Of a stretch of 64,000 bases of DNA, positions 59,901-64,000 are shown piece after piece. Where the stretch lies: positions 90,219 through 154,218 of the forward strand of contig JACOSO010000046.1 of assembly GCA_016178785.1 (NCBI GenBank), read 5' to 3'. This DNA comes from Bacteroidota bacterium. Its GTDB lineage: Bacteria > Bacteroidota > Bacteroidia > Cytophagales > Cyclobacteriaceae. The translations under genes and the position numbers were made by a program. Position 1 is the stretch's first letter. Each line of letters opens with the position of its first letter. The notes under the pieces are model-generated. The model saw only the letters and a program-made list of their open reading frames with translations, made no database searches and was not told where the DNA came from.

Positions 59901-60502
59901 TTTTTCTCGATCTCGAAAAGCAAGTCTTCCACGCGCTCTAAATCGGCATCCGTGTCTTCAAGTTTCTTGAGTGTTTCTTTTTTGCGCTTCTTGAATTTAG
60001 AAATACCGGCAGCCTCTTCGAACAATGATCTGCGCGAGTTGTCGCGGTCATTCAAGAGATCATCCACCATACCAAGTTCGATGATGGCATAGCTGTTGGA
60101 TGCAATACCCGTATCCAAAAACAGATTGGTAATGTCTTTCAGGCGGCAGGCAACTCCGTTCAATAAATATTCTGATTCACCTGAACGATATAATCTTCGT
60201 GTGATTGTAACCTGAGAATATTCTGTAGGTAAAATATTTTTTGTGTTATTAATCGTAAGAGATACCTCCGCCATCTGCTGTGCTGAGCGTTGGCTTGTAC
60301 CGTTGAAGATCACGTTCTCCATTTTTTCGGAGCGGAGTGCGCTAGTCTTTTGCTCACCAAGCACCCAACGGATGGAATCCACCACGTTTGACTTGCCGCA
60401 ACCGTTTGGCCCCACGATACCCGTGATCCCTTCGTCAAAATTGATAACGATCTTATCGGCAAAACTCTTAAACCCTTTGATCTCTAACTTCGATAACTGC
60501 AT
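56963..60502 (-). CDS. smc: Chromosome segregation ATPase Smc
   Basis: 1179 residues. Walker A GIVGPNGCGKSNVVDSIRWV at the N-terminus, the long coiled coil 165-500, the hinge at about 520-640 (GFPEAIKFLKKNVGRTKNAP, then FILDAFDNFSS), the second coiled coil to 990, and the C-terminal head with INQLSGGEKTLTATALLFSM (signature) and PFCIFDEVDAPLDDANIDKF (Walker B). It folds to an ATP-driven dimer that loops and segregates chromosomal DNA. scpA and scpB are not in the window. Strong call. Confidence 0.97.
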   Translation of the reverse strand: MQLSKLEIKGFKSFADKIVINFDEGITGIVGPNGCGKSNVVDSIRWVLGEQKTSALRSEKMENVIFNGTSQRSAQQMAEVSLTINNTKNILPTEYSQVTITRRLYRSGESEYLLNGVACRLKDITNLFLDTGIASNSYAIIELGMVDDLLNDRDNSRRSLFEEAAGISKFKKRKKETLKKLEDTDADLERVEDLLFEIEKNMKSLEKQAKQTEQYYKIKEDYKEKSIHLAKVVVNKQKDKFSVIQKQSEAENDRKTKLTSEIAEKEALIEKSKAELILKEKTLSTRQKSINEFVSKIRQYESEKQIRNERLRFLNDRISNLKDQIDQDKKSNERARFTIQSLEAERDTATATLNEITSKVESLKSEYEAQKASTYTLQGESDALRQVHRALQEESFQHNKALDIRNIQINSFKQELERTTSDTSQQSASLAEFEKKLVVLQEEIGQKNNYLDKLKHEEEEVISRIASVEKTIDMIREEMNETGRKLDAHQYDYQLTKSLVENLEGFPEAIKFLKKNVGRTKNAPLLSDIISTTEEYRVAIENYLEPYLNYYVVDHEDEAYEAINILSDASKGRANFFILDAFDNFSSSPVQMYANAFPATQIIEFDPKYNKLMSFILDKVYLTEGDIKSMPSDGNTFLTKSGKITKRKFSLSGGSVGLFEGKKIGRAKNLEKLEREIKEFTKKLEDVRHSLVDKQRELERLRNNTLKQQIEEAQNSVKLVSDEFISVNTKQEQFHSMLSSADLRREDILEKIDTLAKEMEELQPKAQHAHSELQRHDEKLKSIVVELTAQNELLSQKSANFNEQNIFFHQQENRVKSVEQEIRFKQESMEQSTNRISVNSEELQKNEEETKTITATSQNNDEELIGMYSEKEEMEKGLSEAEKEYYSGRGEIDQYDKDLREVQHQRQNIDTVLMELQNQLNESKLQLNSVKERLSVEFNVDLDSVAGEVSAEEAEALMKADEEKMRNDVSKIREKLDNMGPINPMAMEAYTEIKQRDEFIKAQKDDLLKAKESLFTTISEIEGVASETFMQAFNQIKDHFIKVFRSLFNEGDDCDLKLVDPSKPLESEIDIIAKPKGKRPLTINQLSGGEKTLTATALLFSMYLLKPAPFCIFDEVDAPLDDANIDKFNQIIRSFSKDSQFVIVTHNKRTMTTTDVIYGITMVEKGISRVVPVDLRELA

Positions 60503-60932
60503 GCTCTTTGTAATTCAAAATTTCAAATTCAAGACCCAATTCCCGATGCCTAATGCCCAAAACCTAAGACCTAATGCCCAAGTCCCAAAAAATTAAGTCG
60601 GCAAAGATAAAAGCCCAATCGACATTTGGAAAACGGGCTATTCCCATTCCATGCACATTTTATCCAACACGCTAACTGCTTGAATTTCAACCTTGATACC
60701 TCGTTGCAAAGTTCCCTTAGTGGCAGCAATTCTGCATCCTGATCAAAGGGATGATTAAATCTGATCTTGTGATTTGTGGGGTTATATCTCAAAAGGATTT
60801 GTGACTGAGTTGAGAAAATCATGAGAATCAAGTAAATCAGAGGGCACTTGCCATGTGCGAAAAGAGTCTTTTTAAGCAAAACTCTCTATCCAAAATGCAT
60901 TATCAAGGTTAATATTCCATATCTTTGAAGGA
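60503..60932. other. 430-base gap between smc and the next gene
   Basis: It begins with repeat-like text: AATTCAAAATTTCAAATTCA near 60512, then CCTAATGCCCAA twice (60549-60560 and 60570-60581). The rest, 60600-60930, holds no gene I can support. A minus-strand frame at 60571-60879 and a second frame that gives KVEIQAVSVLDKMCMEWE before a stop near 60638 are out of phase with each other. A decayed gene is possible but not shown. A promoter for the downstream gene was not clear. Confidence 0.4.
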
Positions 60933-61445
60933 ATGAGCGTGAAAGTAATCATCTGGATTATCATCGGGATCATCTATCTCATTTCTCGTGCGCGCAAAAA
61001 ACCTGATTCTCCCTCATCTCGTCCCGAATCAAGACCTGCGGAAACAGAGACTTTCGATAAACCGGTGTCTTTTGAAGATCTGTTAAAAGAAATTCAAGCG
61101 GCAAAATCGCCTAAACCCATACCGGCCCCCTCGAAAACAGACTATGTCAACTACGATGAGGATATAGAAGAACGGGAAAAACCGCTTGAAAAGACGGACT
61201 ATAATTACCGCGATCACGATACGATTTACGAAACTTATGAAAAGGCCAAGCAAGAGGCATTTCATCGACCATCGATGGAGGAGACTTTGAAGTTGGAAAA
61301 CACGATTGTGCGGTTCGGCCAATTTAAGAATTACGCACAAGATGACCGCCCAGGTTTGGCTGCCGAGTATGCAAAAGATTTGCAAGACCCCGTCAATTTT
61401 AAGAAAGCATTCATTTTAAGTGAAATTTTGAATAGAAGGTTTTAG
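60933..61445 (+). CDS. Hypothetical protein with one N-terminal membrane helix
   Basis: 170 residues. One membrane helix at the N-terminus (VKVIIWIIIGIIYLISRARK) anchors a cytoplasmic, charged, low-complexity tail: PDSPSSRPESRPAETETFDK, then DLLKEIQAAKSPKPIPAPSK and a Tyr/Asp/Glu-rich NYDEDIEEREKPLEKTDYNY. The end (KDLQDPVNFKKAFILSEILN) is a short, more ordered helix. Such proteins are common next to unrelated housekeeping genes in Cytophagales; function unknown. Confidence 0.7.
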   Translation: MSVKVIIWIIIGIIYLISRARKKPDSPSSRPESRPAETETFDKPVSFEDLLKEIQAAKSPKPIPAPSKTDYVNYDEDIEEREKPLEKTDYNYRDHDTIYETYEKAKQEAFHRPSMEETLKLENTIVRFGQFKNYAQDDRPGLAAEYAKDLQDPVNFKKAFILSEILNRRF

Positions 61446-61484
61446 AAACCTCATTTTTTGAACTAAATATTACTTGGATGGGAT

Positions 61485-61511
61485 AAGCCGGTTATTCAAC
61501 AGGCTGATTTT
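61485..61511 (+). terminator. Weak terminator-like hairpin
   Basis: AAGCC (61485-61489) pairs with GGCT (61502-61505) around a 12-base loop, and GATTTTTT follows. Short stem, so only a candidate. Confidence 0.35.
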
Positions 61512-61608
61512 TTAGCTTATTGCCATCTTTACAAGGTGAACTATAGTGGTTACTAAGATTTGAAATGGACTATCTATATTGCGGTAATTTTTTGAACTAT
61601 TAATAGAG

Positions 61609-61941
61609 ATGATTAATCGTAACTTGATAGTAATCTGTTGTCTATCGTTGGGATTTATTCCTGCGAAGGGGCAAAATTGTTCTTTGGATGTCAAGGTAGA
61701 AATAATACATACTACCAATGCTTCAGAAAACGGGGCCATTTCCTTTAAAGTGGAAGGCCAGAGCGGGTCAAAGGATTATTCCATCTACAAAGTAACCCCC
61801 CCACCAGGTGAGCAAAATCAGAAAGTGAAGCCGTCATACCAGTTCAATGGTTTGGCAGCGGGCATCTATGAATTTGTAGTGATTGACCACAAAAGAGAGA
61901 AATGCACTAAAGAAGTTCAAGTTAAAATTGAGCAGAAGTGA
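61609..61941 (+). CDS. Small secreted SprB-like repeat protein
   Basis: 110 residues with a signal peptide (MINRNLIVICCLSLGFIPAK, G-Q). The mature part CSLDVKVEIIHTTNASENGA, then ISFKVEGQSGSKDYSIYKVT and FNGLAAGIYEFVVIDHKREK follows the pattern of the SprB repeat (short beta-sandwich with GLAAGTY/V-x-V-D). Its stop codon overlaps the ATG of the large adhesin at 61941 (TGATG), so both are likely made together. Confidence 0.7.
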   Translation: MINRNLIVICCLSLGFIPAKGQNCSLDVKVEIIHTTNASENGAISFKVEGQSGSKDYSIYKVTPPPGEQNQKVKPSYQFNGLAAGIYEFVVIDHKREKCTKEVQVKIEQK

Positions 61942-64000
61942 TGAAAAAAATAATCCTCCTCCCTTTACTTTTTTCAATTTGCGGTTTGTCGGCAATTCAT
62001 GCTCAAGTGCTGAATGTAACAGCAACAAAGAAGGATGCATGCGCTGGAGCCAGCAATGGGTCAATTACCATTACCGTACTTAACACTACCACTACAAACC
62101 CACCCTACACTTACTTGGTGGTTGGTACTATTAATGGAACCTCTGGTCCGTTCAACGGAACTCTTACTATTGGGGTACCTCTTACTATTCCAAATCTAAC
62201 GATTGATAGTTACTTTGTACTTGTTAGCGATAATAGCCCAGCGGTTCCCAATTTCAGTACAACACTAGTTGTCACAGATGTTAGTCCTGGGATCTCATCA
62301 TCTGTGTTTTCACAGCAAAACAACCTTGATAATACCTGTACAGCACCAAATGGTTTTATAAATACCACTATCAGTGGAGGATCAGGTGCTTATAATTTTG
62401 CATGGACAGGGCCTGCTCCGTTTACGGCTGCAACTCAGAATATTTCCAATCTTGCTGGCGGATCTTATAATCTCTCGGTAACTGATCAGACCGCTAATTG
62501 TTCTTCTAATTTGGGACCAATTGTACTCACGGATCCCGTTCCGAATCAGTATAACGTATCAACTGCAGATGCAATTTTGTGCGCAGGGGATGTTTTAACA
62601 ATTGATCTGAGTAATACGGATAACGGTGTTACTTATACAGTTTTAGTGAATGGTACACCTACTACTACAACCATTTTAGGGGATGGAACTCCAAAAAGCA
62701 TTCCTTATTCTGGTCCGCCTGCATTGAATAATGGTGATATTGTTACAGTTAGAGGGTCACTGGGACTCTGTACGCCCGTTTTGATGAACGGCTCGATTAC
62801 TGTCACTGTAAATCCACTTCCGGTGTTAGTGGCCGGCCAGACCAAGACGATCTGCAGCGGGAACAACGTAGGGTATGAGATCTTGTTAACCCCGGCCAAT
62901 TTCCCTGCGGGGACGGTCTTCAACTGGCCCGATCCGGATGGAGCAGGCCCCGCGACAGCAGGGGTGAATGTATCCATGGGTGTAGCAGGGACGATCCACA
63001 TCAATGATGTTCTGACCAATGTTACAGGTGCACAAATAACAGTGACCTATGTAGTGACCCCCACAAGCGGAGCGGCCTGCACAGGAGCACCCCAGAATGT
63101 AGACATCAAAGTGAACCCGGCACCAGCAATAACAGCAGGCCAGACCAAGACAATATGCAGTGGAGACAATGTAGGTTATGAAATATTGCTCACCCCAGCC
63201 AACCTCCCTGCGGGGACGGTCTTCAACTGGCCCGACCCTGATGGAGCGGGCCCCGCGACAGCAGGAGTGAACGTGGCGATGGGAGCGGCAGGCACGATCC
63301 ACATTAACGATGTACTGACCAACGTAACTGGCGCGCAGACAACAGTGACCTATGTAGTGACCCCCACAAGCGGAGCGGCCTGTGCGGGAGCACCGCAGAA
63401 TGTGGACATCAAAGTTAATCCTGCCCCTGTGTTGGTGGCCGGCCAGACTAAGACTATTTGTAGTGGAGATAATGTAGGTTATGAGATTTTACTGACCCCG
63501 GCCAATCTCCCTGCGGGGACGGTCTTCAACTGGCCCGACCCGGATGGAGCAGGCCCTGCGACTGCGGGAGTGAACGTACCCATGGGAGTCGCAGGCACAA
63601 TCCACATCAACGATGTACTGACTAATGTAACAGGTGCACAAATAACGGTGACTTATGTAGTGACCCCCACAAGCGGGGCGGCCTGTGCAGGAGCACCCAA
63701 GAATGTAGACATCAAGGTTAACCCTGCCCCCGTGTTGGTGGTAGGCCAGACCAAGACGATCTGTAGCGGAGATAATGTAGGCTATGAAATCTTACTAACC
63801 CCGGCCAACCTTCCCCTGGGAACGGTCTTCAACTGGCCCGACCCGGATGGAGCAGGCCCCGCGACAGCAGGAGTGAACGTGGCGATGGGAGTGGCAGGCA
63901 CGATCCACATCAATGACGTATTGACTAATGTTACAGGTGCACAAATAACAGTGACCTATGTAGTGACCCCCACAAGCGGAGCGGCCTGCGCAGGGGTGCC
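61941..64000 (+). CDS. Large secreted SprB-like adhesin, 3' end beyond the window
   Basis: At least 686 residues, open at the right edge. A signal peptide (MKKIILLPLLFSICGLSAIH, A-Q) leads to about 280 residues of SprB-like and Ig-like units (DACAGASNGSITITV, then TCTAPNGFINTTISGGSGAY). From 62836 the DNA repeats with a 303-base period: VGYEILLTPANLPAGTVFNW, PDPDGAGPATAGVNV, TIHINDVLTNVTGAQITVTY and VVTPTSGAACAGAP, each unit carrying two Cys (TICSG and AACAGAP). Such proteins carry cell-surface contacts and, in gliding Bacteroidota, motility. They usually end in a type IX secretion signal, which would lie outside. Confidence 0.82.
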   Translation, partial: MKKIILLPLLFSICGLSAIHAQVLNVTATKKDACAGASNGSITITVLNTTTTNPPYTYLVVGTINGTSGPFNGTLTIGVPLTIPNLTIDSYFVLVSDNSPAVPNFSTTLVVTDVSPGISSSVFSQQNNLDNTCTAPNGFINTTISGGSGAYNFAWTGPAPFTAATQNISNLAGGSYNLSVTDQTANCSSNLGPIVLTDPVPNQYNVSTADAILCAGDVLTIDLSNTDNGVTYTVLVNGTPTTTTILGDGTPKSIPYSGPPALNNGDIVTVRGSLGLCTPVLMNGSITVTVNPLPVLVAGQTKTICSGNNVGYEILLTPANFPAGTVFNWPDPDGAGPATAGVNVSMGVAGTIHINDVLTNVTGAQITVTYVVTPTSGAACTGAPQNVDIKVNPAPAITAGQTKTICSGDNVGYEILLTPANLPAGTVFNWPDPDGAGPATAGVNVAMGAAGTIHINDVLTNVTGAQTTVTYVVTPTSGAACAGAPQNVDIKVNPAPVLVAGQTKTICSGDNVGYEILLTPANLPAGTVFNWPDPDGAGPATAGVNVPMGVAGTIHINDVLTNVTGAQITVTYVVTPTSGAACAGAPKNVDIKVNPAPVLVVGQTKTICSGDNVGYEILLTPANLPLGTVFNWPDPDGAGPATAGVNVAMGVAGTIHINDVLTNVTGAQITVTYVVTPTSGAACAGV
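62836..64000 (+). repeat. 303-bp tandem repeats in the adhesin gene
   Basis: Matching points are at 62836, 63139, 63442 and 63745 (303 bases, 101 codons), with the fourth unit cut by the window edge. Units are largely identical at the DNA level, including silent positions, and are GC-richer than the upstream part of the gene. Confidence 0.88.

Noticed and set aside
60571..60879. 102-residue minus-strand frame between smc and the next gene
   Set aside because: No recognisable domain, odd composition, and it overlaps the low-complexity repeat text near 60549-60600. A neighbouring frame shows more protein-like text, so neither is a safe gene.
62705..63302. Minus-strand frames in the adhesin repeats
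   Set aside because: They are mirror reads of the 303-base repeat; the plus-strand frame is continuous, has a signal peptide and family motifs.

Overview
The window looks like chromosomal DNA of a member of the Bacteroidota, most likely the order Cytophagales. The evidence is a TonB-dependent receptor with an N-terminal carboxypeptidase-regulatory-like domain, Bacteroidota-type promoters (TTTG, then TAnnTTTG after 19-20 bases), secreted proteins with signal peptides ending in AQ, a SprB-like repeat adhesin, lipobox proteins, and the overall mix of best-matching families. The DNA is moderately AT-rich, except for the GC-richer adhesin repeats at the right end. I saw no rRNA, tRNA, CRISPR array, prophage or intact insertion sequence.

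Layout. 1-5 kb: partial NAD synthetase, ThiF/MoeB-rhodanese, a HigA-like antitoxin without a toxin, a tiny lipoprotein, cytidylate kinase and an M28 peptidase. 5-10 kb: a TonB receptor with a small His/Cys protein that has its own promoter, serine dehydratase SdaAA, and a winged-helix/ComF-like gene bracketed by two copies of the sdaAA 3' end. 10-18 kb: a membrane protein, an M42 peptidase, an ECF sigma/anti-sigma pair, two tandem mini membrane proteins and a giant TPR protein built from a 238-residue super-repeat. 18-26 kb: a nuclease, the deoC-gapN-acyP operon, an OmpA protein, a glycosyltransferase and a MATE pump. 26-31 kb: an Xre-RES toxin-antitoxin pair overlapping fmt, then nth, namZ and a LolE-like permease. 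31-39 kb: a TPR histidine kinase, sugar-transfer genes, a desaturase, psd and glutamate dehydrogenase. 39-43 kb: a charged secreted peptide, the rplM-rpsI-rpsB-tsf operon with a clear promoter, and an RluA synthase. 43-50 kb: a TPR-CHAT protease followed by a decayed rluA fragment, an FkbM methyltransferase, a PhoR/PhoB-like two-component system and a zinc peptidase. 50-57 kb: a penicillin acylase, a group of genes behind an HxlR regulator (truncated globin, cyclase, SRPBCC protein, AraC regulator, YCII-like protein). 57-64 kb: Smc, an unknown membrane protein, and a secreted adhesin with 101-residue repeats that runs off the end.

Most of the window is housekeeping and envelope biology. The more unusual signals are the apparent cassette insertion behind sdaAA, the rluA remnant on the far side of the CHAT gene, the two exact-period repeat proteins, several genes missing metal-binding cysteines, and a set of intergenic quasi-palindromes, each built from a different short word, some of which have entered coding sequence.
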